Positions 1 to 7,687 of a DNA stretch of 33,364 nt are shown here, piece by piece. The stretch's first letter is position 1. Every line of letters starts with the position of its first letter. The DNA is taken from contig JAFZNE010000133.1 in the NCBI GenBank assembly GCA_017553035.1, positions 1 through 33,364 on the forward strand. Direction: 5' to 3'. Below the pieces are notes generated by a model. The model was given only the letters and a program-made list of their open reading frames with translations, ran no database searches and had not been told where the DNA came from. Source of the DNA: Lachnospiraceae bacterium (GTDB lineage: Bacteria > Bacillota > Clostridia > Lachnospirales > Lachnospiraceae). A program made the translations under genes and the position numbers.

Positions 1-3
1 CAT
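1..3 (-). CDS. Start codon of a gene leaving the window (5' end only)
   Basis: The first three bases read ATG on the minus strand. A perfect AGGAGG lies at 10-15, six bases upstream of that ATG. This is the spacing used by other genes in the window, so a minus-strand gene very likely begins here and continues outside. Nothing can be said about its product. Confidence 0.6.
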
Positions 4-129
4 ATATTTCCTCCTGGTTTTTTTCGTAAATAACATCTCAATCGCTTAGGACCTTTTATATCGGTCTATATCTTAACTCTTAAGTGGAGATAGTATTTTT
101 CTCAGAAAATGTATTTCCTCATATTATTT

Positions 130-750
130 TCAGATCTCCACATTTACACCCTTAAGACCGATAAATGCGTCGTCACCGCAGCCGCCGTCCTTGTGTGCGA
201 TGAGCCACTTGTTCTCGGCAGTAAGGAGCTTGTCCTCGGGTATCAGTGAATTCTTCGAGGTAAGATCCGCATTGGTTCCGCGGGGAAGGATGATACCGAC
301 TCTGAAGCCTTCATCGCTTCCGTTGCAGGGAGCATAATGAAGTGTTGTTCCGTATACTTCAACAGCAGTTCCCGCAGGTACCTTGAATGCTTCGATCTTC
401 GCGGTATCGTATGTGAAATCGTCCTCGATATCTCTCTCATCACCAAGCAGAAGGACAGCATCGGTCTGTGCGATATTGATCTCACTCGCACGATGATACT
501 CAACAGCATTCAGTTTCTTATTCCAGCCGTTGCAGTATCCGACCTGGATGGGAAGTCCGCCGTAATAACTCTTCTCAAATGCTTTTGCAGCCTCTGTTGC
601 CTCAAGATCGGCATCGCTCGCTACATAAACTACACTGTCGGCAGGTCTTTCCTTGGTAGCAAGAACCTTAAGCAAACCTTCAAGCTCAATCCCCTCAACA
701 ACTTTTCCGTAACGCTTGAAACTCTTGTCAAAACAACTTTTGATCTCCAT
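130..750 (-). CDS. DUF4867 family protein
   Basis: This 206-residue soluble protein resembles the DUF4867 family of Firmicutes, whose biochemical role is unknown to me. Recognisable stretches are the N-terminal KSFKRYGKVVEG-like segment, a central VGYCNGWNKKLNAVEYHRASEIN block, a VPAGTAVEVYGTTLHYAPC block and a C-terminal LLTAENKWLIAHK block. The alternation of His, Glu and Gly suggests a cupin-like beta fold, which is inference. The reading frame is open 21 codons further upstream, but I place the start at the ATG at 748-750. AGGAGGA lies seven bases upstream of it (758-764), and the longer extension has no ribosome binding site. It stands alone, with a terminator upstream closing the sortase operon. 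Family members often sit near sugar-metabolism genes; none is visible here. Confidence 0.85.
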   Translation of the reverse strand: MEIKSCFDKSFKRYGKVVEGIELEGLLKVLATKERPADSVVYVASDADLEATEAAKAFEKSYYGGLPIQVGYCNGWNKKLNAVEYHRASEINIAQTDAVLLLGDERDIEDDFTYDTAKIEAFKVPAGTAVEVYGTTLHYAPCNGSDEGFRVGIILPRGTNADLTSKNSLIPEDKLLTAENKWLIAHKDGGCGDDAFIGLKGVNVEI

Positions 751-830
751 TACTTCGTCCTCCTGATTAAATGAATTATCATCTGCGCGGTCATATCGTT
801 CGCAACCGCACAATATTCCACAATAAAAAT

Positions 831-873
831 AATAAAATGCGCTGACTTTTGCGTCAACGCATTTTATTGCTAA
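831..873 (-). terminator. Rho-independent terminator of the sortase/surface operon
   Basis: An 11-bp perfect arm (831-841 with 858-868) is followed by one mismatch and four further pairs (843-846 with 853-856) around a six-base loop. On the minus strand the hairpin is followed by a U-rich run. It lies about 45 bases past the stop of the IPKTG protein and upstream of the DUF4867 gene, so it should end the operon. Confidence 0.8.
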
Positions 874-915
874 AAAATATCATTTACTGCTATACAAAGA
901 TTATTATAATATCAC

Positions 916-1827
916 TTATTTCTTACGTTTGATCAGTATCACGGCTCCGGCCAGGACAACTGCCGAAACGGCGCCTGTCGCGATCACTCCGGTGAGCGGG
1001 AAGTCATCGCCTGTCTTCGGGATCGAATCCTTCTTTCCGCTTCCCGATCCGTTGCTCGTATTGGTTCCGGATTTGGTCGGAACGGCTGTGGGAGCTTTTG
1101 TAGCTACGGGCTCATCATCTTTTTCATCTGGAACGGAAGTAGGTATTGCTGTGGGCGCTGTAGTGGGCTTGGGTGTGGGCGTCGGATCATCTTCATCCTC
1201 ATCCTCATCTTCGTCCTCGTCTTCGTCCTCATCTTCGTCTTCATCCTCGTCCTCGTCTTCGAACTCGGAAGGATCCGCATAGACAAATCCGTAGACCGCA
1301 TTAAAATCAGTTGCGGAACTGTAGGAGATCTTTACATACAGAGAGTCATTGATCTCGTAAAGATCCAGGGGAACCGTGGTCAGAGTACCGGTCGATAACT
1401 TATAGAACTGGCACGAATCGGGATATTCCTGTGCTTCGGTGGGAAGCGGGAAATACGATTCAACCTTAAGGCTCGTGATCGCCTTCTCATCGTCGCCCGA
1501 CCAGTCCCAGAGCGTAGTCTTGAAGCAGCAGACGAAATCTTCGTTAAATGAGACCTTATTCTTGGTAAGTGCGGTAGTAAAGCTCTCGATCGCCGCATCT
1601 TCGTCAAATACCAGTGAATAATCGTCGGGATTGGTCACCTTGCTCGTAAATTTCGAAAAAATATCATCTCCGACTTCTGCCGGCGCATCATCCGCATAAA
1701 GATTATACTCGTCATCATCAATTGTTACCGGAGTTGCCGCGAATGCCTTGACTGCATTTAACATCAGCGCAAAAATAAGAATCATTGCCGGTAAAGATGT
1801 GATAACACTGAATAAACGTTTCTTCAT
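916..1827 (-). CDS. Sortase-anchored surface protein with IPKTG motif and Glu-Asp repeat
   Basis: This is a 303-residue secreted protein. Residues 1-30 form a signal peptide: a MKKR start, a hydrophobic core and a likely cut near AFA-ATP. Residues 31-188 form an acidic domain I do not recognise. Residues 190-214 are an uninterrupted Glu-Asp alternation, followed by a Pro/Thr-rich wall-spanning stretch (215-255) and a Gly/Ser linker. The C-terminus has IPKTG at 269-273, a hydrophobic segment and a terminal RKK, which is the classic sortase sorting signal. Its start codon overlaps the sortase stop by one base (TAATG), with GGAGG just upstream, so the two are translationally coupled. The protein is probably the dedicated substrate of that sortase. 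Function of the exposed domain: unknown. Confidence 0.85.
   Translation of the reverse strand: MKKRLFSVITSLPAMILIFALMLNAVKAFAATPVTIDDDEYNLYADDAPAEVGDDIFSKFTSKVTNPDDYSLVFDEDAAIESFTTALTKNKVSFNEDFVCCFKTTLWDWSGDDEKAITSLKVESYFPLPTEAQEYPDSCQFYKLSTGTLTTVPLDLYEINDSLYVKISYSSATDFNAVYGFVYADPSEFEDEDEDEDEDEDEDEDEDEDEDEDDPTPTPKPTTAPTAIPTSVPDEKDDEPVATKAPTAVPTKSGTNTSNGSGSGKKDSIPKTGDDFPLTGVIATGAVSAVVLAGAVILIKRKK
1186..1260 (-). repeat. Hexanucleotide Glu-Asp coding repeat
   Basis: About twelve tandem GARGAY units encode a pure (ED)n tract of roughly 25 residues in the IPKTG surface protein. Third positions vary between units, so the tract is not a perfect DNA repeat, but the hexamer periodicity is clear. The reverse strand reads as an artefactual poly-Ser frame. 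Confidence 0.85.
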
Positions 1828-2672
1828 TACTGACTACCTCCGATCTCTTCCTTATCCGCAATCCTTCTTGCTACAATTACAAAACGTCCGTCCTCTACGG
1901 TATATTCGCATGTGCACAATGTAAGCAGATAGTCGCTTGCCATTGCCTCAGCCTCGATATTGTAAAGTGACATTTCCCTTATTGTATCATAATAATCATA
2001 AAATTCTTCTTCAAAATCAGCTTCGATAAAATTGTAGAACCTGAATGTATTTTCATCCCTGAAAGCCACTCTCGACCTGAAAACGGCTATGATCTCGTAT
2101 ATTCCTTCTTCGTAAATGGTATCGAACCTGATATACTTATGTTTCCTGTAATAGTCCTCAGACTCATATTTCAGAAGATCCGCGAACATCGTCCCGTTCT
2201 TCATGTTATGTCCGAAAATTATCAGATTGGTGCTCGGCTTGCCCGGGAAGCATCTGCTGTCCATGAAAGGCAGGCCTTCCTTGGCGTCATCCTTGTCAAA
2301 ATTCCTGTACAGATAGTATTCTTCGTCAAATACCGTCTGCATGACCGGATAATCGATCCTTGTGCCGTCTATCGTTACCCAGCCGGCCAGATCTTTATTG
2401 AGTTCATACAATGCCTTGTATTTCTTTAGTACCGTCCCTTTCTGTCCCTGTCCCGACGATGACGTGACCGTTTTTCCCGTTTCGGAATCGACGATCAGTT
2501 CTATCTGGGAATCGTCCTTCATGTTCCTGTATTTGTCGACGTTTTTCTCGTTGTTGTATGAGGAAACAGAGTAATGGGTCAAAAGGAACACACAGATCAG
2601 CAATATGATCATGCTCAACACTGCAACAAGCAGAAGGAACACATTGCGACCGCTCTTTGATGAGGAACTCAC
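1827..2672 (-). CDS. Class B sortase (SrtB-like transpeptidase)
   Basis: This is a 281-residue membrane-anchored cysteine transpeptidase. It has one N-terminal transmembrane segment (about 11-33) and an extracellular sortase fold from about residue 85. Catalytic residues are visible: His155 in IIFGHNMKNGTMF, Cys255 in the TLCTC motif, and Arg263 in DGRFVIVARR. The GWVTIDGTRIDYPVMQ entry strand and the long insert before TLCTC are typical of class B. Class B enzymes usually anchor NPxTN-type or, in clostridia, xPxTG-type proteins; here the adjacent gene supplies an IPKTG signal. The start is GTG (2670-2672), with GGAG eight bases upstream. The gene lies 21 bases after the SH3b gene and overlaps its substrate gene by one base. 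Confidence 0.92.
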   Translation of the reverse strand: MSSSSKSGRNVFLLLVAVLSMIILLICVFLLTHYSVSSYNNEKNVDKYRNMKDDSQIELIVDSETGKTVTSSSGQGQKGTVLKKYKALYELNKDLAGWVTIDGTRIDYPVMQTVFDEEYYLYRNFDKDDAKEGLPFMDSRCFPGKPSTNLIIFGHNMKNGTMFADLLKYESEDYYRKHKYIRFDTIYEEGIYEIIAVFRSRVAFRDENTFRFYNFIEADFEEEFYDYYDTIREMSLYNIEAEAMASDYLLTLCTCEYTVEDGRFVIVARRIADKEEIGGSQ

Positions 2673-2693
2673 TCTAATATCTCCTTGCCTGTA

Positions 2694-3560
2694 TTACGGC
2701 GCTACAGCCCTGTTCAAATTAAATGCTTCTCCGACCAGATCTGCCGAAACATATGCGTCCTGACCGTTGTAGGTAATACAGATCCAGTCACCCGAAGACC
2801 TCTCGGGAACATACGGGAATTTATCGCCCTGTGTAGCTTTGCCGAGTATTTCGGTATCGGTGCCTTTACCGCTTCGGATATTCAAAGTTCCGGCCGTAAC
2901 CTTTACATAGAGGCTGTCATTCGCTCTGAGCTTCGCAATTGCTTCACTGTCGAAGATCAGGTAGTCCGAATGAGCGTATCCTGTATATTCTCCGGATCTT
3001 ATCTTAACCCAGGTCGTACCGCGTTCAAGAATCCTTGCGTACGAGTTGGCCTTGAGTATCGCGATTACTTCGTAATTCTCTCCGGGGCCGCTCCTTACAT
3101 TCATCTTGTCCTGGACATTGGTCAGAACAAACGGGAACTGCACATTTCCTACGGGAACCGGCGTGGGCGTGGGAGTACTTGTAGGCACCGGTGTGCTTGT
3201 AGGTGTAGGTTCAGGTGAACTTGTAGGCTCCGGTGTATCTGTAGGTTCCGAAACCGGTGTAGGTGAAGCTGTTCCGGCATCCGAAGTATTTGTTGAAGGT
3301 TCCGTGCTTGTAGGTGTTGCGGGTATCGGAGTATCGGTATTGACATCGGGTGTCGGCGTTGTCACGTCAGAAGATCCGTTTCCCGAAGAAGACTTATCTG
3401 CAGTATTGGCCGTACCCTGCGTGGGCGCAGCATTTTCAGCCGTCTCGATAACACCCGGAGCGATCTCGGTCCTGTCAAGGAACACGGTCCAGGCGATCAG
3501 TACGACCAGCAGAAATATAACGGTAAATCCTCTGTAATTATCCCTAAGCCAACTTTTCAT
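2694..3560 (-). CDS. Membrane-anchored protein with two bacterial SH3 (SH3b) domains
   Basis: This is a 288-residue surface protein. A short cytoplasmic N-terminus is followed by a transmembrane segment (about 13-28) with no clear cleavage site. A roughly 100-residue Ser/Thr/Pro-rich spacer with TPTP and PTSTP repeats (about 50-135) could span the wall. Two SH3b domains follow: the first near 140-205 (KMNVRSGPGENYEVI, TWVKIRSGEYTGYAHSDYL) and the second near 215-280 (TLNIRSGKGTDTEILG, DWICITYNGQDAYVSADLV). SH3b domains usually bind peptidoglycan or its cross-bridge. No catalytic domain is present. It is probably cotranscribed with the DUF5050-like gene (19-base gap upstream) and the sortase (21-base gap downstream). 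Confidence 0.85.
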   Translation of the reverse strand: MKSWLRDNYRGFTVIFLLVVLIAWTVFLDRTEIAPGVIETAENAAPTQGTANTADKSSSGNGSSDVTTPTPDVNTDTPIPATPTSTEPSTNTSDAGTASPTPVSEPTDTPEPTSSPEPTPTSTPVPTSTPTPTPVPVGNVQFPFVLTNVQDKMNVRSGPGENYEVIAILKANSYARILERGTTWVKIRSGEYTGYAHSDYLIFDSEAIAKLRANDSLYVKVTAGTLNIRSGKGTDTEILGKATQGDKFPYVPERSSGDWICITYNGQDAYVSADLVGEAFNLNRAVAP

Positions 3561-3579
3561 CCAAATTTCCCCAAATATC

Positions 3580-4617
3580 TTATTTTGATAAAACCGGCGG
3601 AACGAACAAGCTCAATCCGCTTCCCTGCTTATATGCATATACGTTTGCCTCGTCACTGCTGTAGAAGAAGCAGTAACCGCCGGCAATATTGATCCATTTG
3701 TAACTGCCTTCACGAATCACCGAATTTGTGTCGGCGATCCTGTCATAGACATACAATCCGTCGGCATCGGTACCGTCAACCTGATAATATATATATCGGC
3801 TGTCTTCGGTAATATTATATGCCGAAACTTTTTTATCTACCAGTGTTTTTGTTTCACCGGAGCTGTAGAGTTTGATCTTGTAATGGTCGAGCGTATCGAT
3901 ATAGTAAATACCTTCGCTCCTTACGATCGCATTGTAGTAGCTTCCGCCCTCCAGTTCCACTCTCGTGGCTCCGCTGTCGGGGCTGAACGAATGCAGATCA
4001 TGGTCGCTCTTAAATCCCGTATAATAGATCCTGCCATTAAATGCCGCGCAGGCCACAACCTCATCATCGACCACATCGGTCAGACCCTGTCCGTCAATAG
4101 AAACTTTCTTGATCGATATTTTGCCGTCTTTGACATAATTCTGGTAAAACACCTTGTTATCGTACACCAGGACCGAACCGACGGGCTTATTGTGTAGCAT
4201 CGTCAATGCCTTGCCATTCTTCTTGGCCCTGAAAACACCGTTGGCATAGAAAGTAAATATCGATTCCGCTCCCGCTTCCTTGAGATTGTTCATTCGGGAA
4301 TAGTAAATATAGTTATCATCCGCATTGATATATCTCGGATAATCATCGTTGATCCGTTTGAAATCAGTCATATCCGACTTCATCGAATACAAAGTATGAT
4401 CATCACGATAATTTGAGAAGAATATCCTCCCGTCGCTTTCGCAGAAAAGTCCGAGGTTGTACAGATTACCGGCAGTATTGCCCACAGTGCCCGGTTTGCT
4501 CAAAACGATCCTTTTGGAAAGATAATTGTAAGTAAAACCGCCGCCGATGACCACAATAAAGAACAAAATGATCAACACGGCGCCAAGCCTGTTCTTGCCT
4601 GAACCTTTTTTCGCCAT
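3580..4617 (-). CDS. DUF5050-like membrane-anchored beta-propeller protein
   Basis: This 345-residue protein has one N-terminal transmembrane helix (about 13-33) and an exported remainder. The body consists of repeated short units such as IFFSNYRDDHTLYSM, NADDNYIYYSRMN, NGRIYYTGFKSDHDLHSF, EGIYYIDTLDHYKIKLYS and DSRYIYYQVDGTDADGLYVYD. These match the Tyr-rich repeats annotated as DUF5050 and suggest a beta-propeller. No catalytic motif is visible. It heads the surface cassette that continues with SH3b, sortase and substrate, 86 bases after fakA. A scaffolding or sensing role at the surface is inference. Confidence 0.75.
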   Translation of the reverse strand: MAKKGSGKNRLGAVLIILFFIVVIGGGFTYNYLSKRIVLSKPGTVGNTAGNLYNLGLFCESDGRIFFSNYRDDHTLYSMKSDMTDFKRINDDYPRYINADDNYIYYSRMNNLKEAGAESIFTFYANGVFRAKKNGKALTMLHNKPVGSVLVYDNKVFYQNYVKDGKISIKKVSIDGQGLTDVVDDEVVACAAFNGRIYYTGFKSDHDLHSFSPDSGATRVELEGGSYYNAIVRSEGIYYIDTLDHYKIKLYSSGETKTLVDKKVSAYNITEDSRYIYYQVDGTDADGLYVYDRIADTNSVIREGSYKWINIAGGYCFFYSSDEANVYAYKQGSGLSLFVPPVLSK

Positions 4618-4703
4618 ATTTTAACCTCGTGCAGCGAATGGAATGAGCTGCTAATCGAGAGCAGCAAGCTGCTCCTGCGTTCGGTGGCATCGATGTTGCC
4701 CTG
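4618..4703 (-). other. fakA to DUF5050-gene spacer with alternative hairpins
   Basis: GAGCAG (4659-4664) can pair with CTGCTC (4669-4674). Alternatively GCTGCT (4647-4652) can pair with AGCAGC (4660-4665); the two pairings exclude each other. No U-run follows, so this is not a standard terminator. The part next to the start codon (4621-4649) also occurs upstream of the unknown gene starting at 10621. Confidence 0.4.
4621..4649 (-). repeat. Shared 5'-leader element, copy 1
   Basis: This 29-base segment directly upstream of the DUF5050-like gene matches 10625-10653 at 25 of 29 positions. The core TGCAGCGAATG is identical. It includes the GAGG ribosome binding site on the minus strand. Confidence 0.6.
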
Positions 4704-6461
4704 TCATTCAACAGATAAAATGAAATAGTATACCGGCTGGCCGCCGTTGTGAACTTCAACATCGACGAACCTGTGGCTGCCTGATATCCTGTCAGCTATC
4801 TTCAATGCTTCTTCTTCGGTCGTATCGGCTCCGTAGTAAATGCTTACCAGCGAGCTGTCATCATCCAGCATCGTTTCTGCAAGTTCAACCGCACAGTCGA
4901 TCATATCGGTACCGACGCTCTGTATCGTGTGATCGTCGATTCCCATGTAATCGCCCTGTCTGATCTCTTTGCCGTCGATCTTGGTATCCCTTACGGAATA
5001 TGTAACCTGGCCTGTCTTGATATTCTTCATAGCCTCGCGCATCGCGCTTTCGTTCTCTTCAACGGACTTACCCTCGACAAATCCGATCAGGGCGGCAATA
5101 CCCTGGGGAATAGTCTTGGAAGCGATAACTATGATCTGCTTATCTTCCGTCATAGCCTTAGCCTGATCGGCAGCAAGGATGATATTCTTGTTGTTCGGAA
5201 GTATAAATATCGTCTCGGCATTGACCGCGTCGATCGCATTGAGCATATCCTCGGTGCTCGGATTCATGGTCTGACCGCCTTCGATCAGATAATCCACTCC
5301 GAGTCCCTTGAAGATCTCATTGACTCCTTCACCTATCGATACGGAAATGAAACCGAATTTCTTACGAACTTCGCTCTTGACAGGCTTTACGGGTGTTTCG
5401 GTGTTCGCAGCCTGATCGGTACTGCCGCTTACAGCACCTGAATTCTCCGATGCCGCGGAACTACCAGCAGCTGCTGCCGCCTGTTCTAGTCCGAGTTTCT
5501 CGTTATGCTCTTCACGCATATTGTCGATCTTCAGTTTGGTCAGCTGTCCGTAGGTAAGCGCCTTCTGGATCGCAAGACCCGGATCATTGGTATGAACATG
5601 GATCTTTACAACTTCATCATCGGCAACACATACGATCGAATCACCGATCGACTCGAGAAATGCCTTAAGTGCGGTCTCATCATTATCGGTAAATTCCTTT
5701 TCAAGAATAATGATGAATTCCGTACAATAACCGAACTTGATATCAGCAGTAGAAATATTCTCGGTATTGACCGGGCGCTTCTCGGCCGGCTGCTGAGCTG
5801 TCTGGGCGGGTGCCGCTACGGTTTCGAGCTGATAATCAGCTTCTTTTCCGCACATTACATCGAATACGCCCTTCATGATCTCAACAAGGCCGCGTCCGCC
5901 GGAATCCACAACTCCGGCTTCTTTCAGAACAGGCAGAAGTTCGGGGGTATAATCGAGAACTTCCTCCATATGTTTGATAACTTCACGTGTAAACTCGATA
6001 AGATCGTCCGTCTCGCCTACCAGCTCCATAGCACGCTGTGCTCCGCCCTTGGCTACGGTAAGGATCGTGCCTTCCTTGGGCTTCATAACAGCCTTGTAGG
6101 CAGTCTCAACGGCTTTGGTAAATGCATTGGCAGCTATTTCAACGGTGATCCCGTTACAATCTTTGATAACCTTTGTAAATCCGCGCAGAAGCTGTGAAAG
6201 GATCACACCCGAATTACCTCTTGCTCCTCTCAAAGACCCCGAAGAAATCGCCTTGCAAAGGCTCGCGATATCGGGTTCCGCAAGAGCATTGACTTCACGG
6301 GCTGCGGACATTATCGTCATGGTCATATTGGTACCCGTATCTCCGTCAGGAACCGGAAATACGTTCAGTTCGTTGATTATCTCTTTTTTGGAATCTATGG
6401 CTTTCGCAGATGCGATGAACATCTTCTTCATCATCTGCGCATCAATACTTTTCAATACCAC
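4704..6461 (-). CDS. fakA: DAK2-domain fatty acid kinase, FakA type
   Basis: This 585-residue protein belongs to the FakA/YloV family, which phosphorylates fatty acids held by a DegV-type FakB protein so that they can enter phospholipid synthesis. The N-terminal DhaL-like kinase domain shows NVFPVPDGDTGTNM (about 33-46), which binds ATP-magnesium, and LRGARGNSGVILSQLLRGF. A middle domain (KFGYCTEFIIILE) and a C-terminal DegV-like domain (KFGFISVSIGEGVNEIFKGLGVD, ILPNNKNII) follow. An Ala/Ser/Thr-rich linker near 325-365 makes it slightly longer than usual. The start is GTG at 6459-6461, with GGGAGG nine bases upstream; no ATG fits. No fakB gene is in the window. It follows the asp23-like gene after 19 bases, the usual Firmicutes neighbour. 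Confidence 0.93.
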   Translation of the reverse strand: MVLKSIDAQMMKKMFIASAKAIDSKKEIINELNVFPVPDGDTGTNMTMTIMSAAREVNALAEPDIASLCKAISSGSLRGARGNSGVILSQLLRGFTKVIKDCNGITVEIAANAFTKAVETAYKAVMKPKEGTILTVAKGGAQRAMELVGETDDLIEFTREVIKHMEEVLDYTPELLPVLKEAGVVDSGGRGLVEIMKGVFDVMCGKEADYQLETVAAPAQTAQQPAEKRPVNTENISTADIKFGYCTEFIIILEKEFTDNDETALKAFLESIGDSIVCVADDEVVKIHVHTNDPGLAIQKALTYGQLTKLKIDNMREEHNEKLGLEQAAAAAGSSAASENSGAVSGSTDQAANTETPVKPVKSEVRKKFGFISVSIGEGVNEIFKGLGVDYLIEGGQTMNPSTEDMLNAIDAVNAETIFILPNNKNIILAADQAKAMTEDKQIIVIASKTIPQGIAALIGFVEGKSVEENESAMREAMKNIKTGQVTYSVRDTKIDGKEIRQGDYMGIDDHTIQSVGTDMIDCAVELAETMLDDDSSLVSIYYGADTTEEEALKIADRISGSHRFVDVEVHNGGQPVYYFILSVE

Positions 6462-6480
6462 CTCAAATATCCTCCCGCAC

Positions 6481-6837
6481 TCAGTCTATTACTCTGACGC
6501 CTTCAACATAAATATCGATACGCTTCACTTCCAGACCGGTAGTGTCTTCAACCCTGTATTTTACATTTTCGACAAGATTCTGGCATACCGAAGGAATATT
6601 GATACCGTATGAAACGATAACATGCAGCTCAATGCGGAGTTTATTATTCTCGATCGAAGCAGTAACGCCCTTGGACAGATTCTCTTTCTTGAGGAGTCTG
6701 GCCAGACCGTCTTTCACGCTGATGGCTGACATTCCGACAATACCGAAGCACTCGCAAGCTGCTGCCCCGGCACATTTTGCGATGACATCATCATCAACGA
6801 GCACCTCTCCGAGTCCGGTTACAAAAGTTCCGTTCAT
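6481..6837 (-). CDS. Asp23/Gls24 family protein (YloU-like)
   Basis: This 118-residue small protein of the Asp23/Gls24 envelope-stress family resembles Bacillus YloU. Family hallmarks are GEVLVDDDVIAKCAGAAA at the N-terminus, a GIVGMS core, and the beta-alpha stretch ELHVIVSYGINIPSVCQNLVENV. Members are cytoplasmic or membrane-associated and often sit next to fakA, as here (19-base gap). The conserved rpmB-asp23-fakA order suggests an old housekeeping linkage; the link to lipid metabolism is inference. AGGAGG lies ten bases before the ATG. A weak terminator separates it from rpmB. Confidence 0.9.
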   Translation of the reverse strand: MNGTFVTGLGEVLVDDDVIAKCAGAAACECFGIVGMSAISVKDGLARLLKKENLSKGVTASIENNKLRIELHVIVSYGINIPSVCQNLVENVKYRVEDTTGLEVKRIDIYVEGVRVID

Positions 6838-6883
6838 ATATTCAATTCCTCCTTTACATAAGGACAGACTTCATTCAAACGAA

Positions 6884-6907
6884 ATGGGACTGCGAAAACA
6901 GCCCCAT
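6884..6907 (-). terminator. Probable rpmB terminator (weak U-tract)
   Basis: ATGGG (6884-6888) pairs with CCCAT (6903-6907), then one mismatch and CTG (6890-6892) pairs with CAG (6899-6901) around a six-base loop. On the minus strand the hairpin is followed by TTTCGTTT, an interrupted U-run. It lies 14 bases past the rpmB stop, so some read-through into asp23 is likely. Confidence 0.5.
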
Positions 6908-6920
6908 AAGTTAATAGTTA

Positions 6921-7118
6921 TTAAGCACGCTCAACCTTGCCTGCTCTTAAACATGCTGTGCAAACATATGTCTTCTTAGTGCCGTTCTCGGTCTTGATCC
7001 TGACTGACTTAACGTTTGTCTTCCAAACTCTGTTGGCACGTCTCGAAACATGACTTCTCGAATAGCTCAGATGATGTCCGTACATATTTTCTTTTTCGCA
7101 AATAGCACACTTAGCCAC
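6921..7118 (-). CDS. rpmB: 50S ribosomal protein L28
   Basis: This 65-residue ribosomal protein is the zinc-ribbon (C+) form of L28, with Cys pairs CAIC near the N-terminus and CTAC near the C-terminus. Diagnostic stretches are GHHLSYSRSHVSRRANRVWKTNV and KKTYVCTACLRAGKV. The start is GTG at 7116-7118, preceded by GGAGGTG with seven bases of spacing. A probable promoter lies upstream at 7177-7205 and a weak terminator downstream. The gene is on the same strand as asp23 and fakA, so read-through could link them. Confidence 0.96.
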   Translation of the reverse strand: MAKCAICEKENMYGHHLSYSRSHVSRRANRVWKTNVKSVRIKTENGTKKTYVCTACLRAGKVERA

Positions 7119-7176
7119 CTATAACACCTCCTTAATTACTGATAATACTAGGCCTTGTAATGCCTCAAACGTATTG

Positions 7177-7205
7177 AGTTTATCATAACACGGAAATAAA
7201 TGCAA
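7177..7205 (-). promoter_or_regulatory. Probable sigma-A promoter of rpmB
   Basis: On the minus strand TTGCAT (7200-7205) and TAAACT (7177-7182) are 17 bases apart, followed by a leader of about 55 bases to the rpmB GTG. TATGAT overlaps the proposed -10 as an alternative. The -35 lies in a small palindrome (7195-7214) just past the gerW stop. Confidence 0.4.
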
Positions 7206-7223
7206 GCATTTTATTAATTCTTG

Positions 7224-7673
7224 TTATTTATTCTTCTTTCCGTCTTTTTTGACATCTTTCTTCATTTCTTTCTCGATATATTTCCTGCCCTTTTTCTCCA
7301 TATCGGCTTCCTGGGACTTGGCAGCCGCACGCTCTTCGGGAGACTTTCTGAACTTGTCGAGGATCTCGGGAACTATATCAAGAACACGGGATACATTGTC
7401 CTGGTTCTTCACGCTTACGAGCCTGGTCTTACCGTTCTGGATAACAAGTACCGCATCGGGTGTGATCTTGCCGCCCATGGCTCCGCCCGCGCGCTGCTTG
7501 CCTGTACCGCCGAATGCACCGGCGCCTACTCCGAAGCTTACATCCACGAGGGGCAGAATATATGTATCTTCGTCAACCTTTACCACGTCTCCGACAACCG
7601 TCTTCGTGGAGATAAAAGCATCCATCCCCTTAAACAGGGCGCTTACCGTCTCGTTAAAATTAGTCTCTGCCAT
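7224..7673 (-). CDS. ytfJ: GerW/YtfJ family sporulation protein
   Basis: This 149-residue protein of the GerW (YtfJ) family has the conserved core GDVVKVDEDTYILPLVDVSFGVGAGAFG, a Gly-rich GGAMGGKITPDAVLVIQNGK block, and the VLDIVPEILDKF stretch. In Bacillus YtfJ is made in the forespore and affects spore germination, so the gene points to a spore-forming lineage. The last 40 residues are Lys/Glu-rich and probably disordered. It follows the DUF2953 gene after 14 bases, the same pairing as ytfI-ytfJ in Bacillus, which supports both calls. Confidence 0.9.
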   Translation of the reverse strand: MAETNFNETVSALFKGMDAFISTKTVVGDVVKVDEDTYILPLVDVSFGVGAGAFGGTGKQRAGGAMGGKITPDAVLVIQNGKTRLVSVKNQDNVSRVLDIVPEILDKFRKSPEERAAAKSQEADMEKKGRKYIEKEMKKDVKKDGKKNK

Positions 7674-7687
7674 ATTCTGCCTCCGTT

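Noticed and set aside
929-1282. Poly-Ser and Val/Gly-rich plus-strand frame
   Set aside because: Reverse complement of the Glu-Asp and Pro/Thr repeats in the IPKTG protein; no translation signals.
7195-7214. AATAAATGC/GCATTTTATT palindrome as the gerW terminator
   Set aside because: The loop would be only two to four bases, the stem is A/T-rich with a bulge, and it overlaps the likely rpmB -35, so I kept it only as promoter context.
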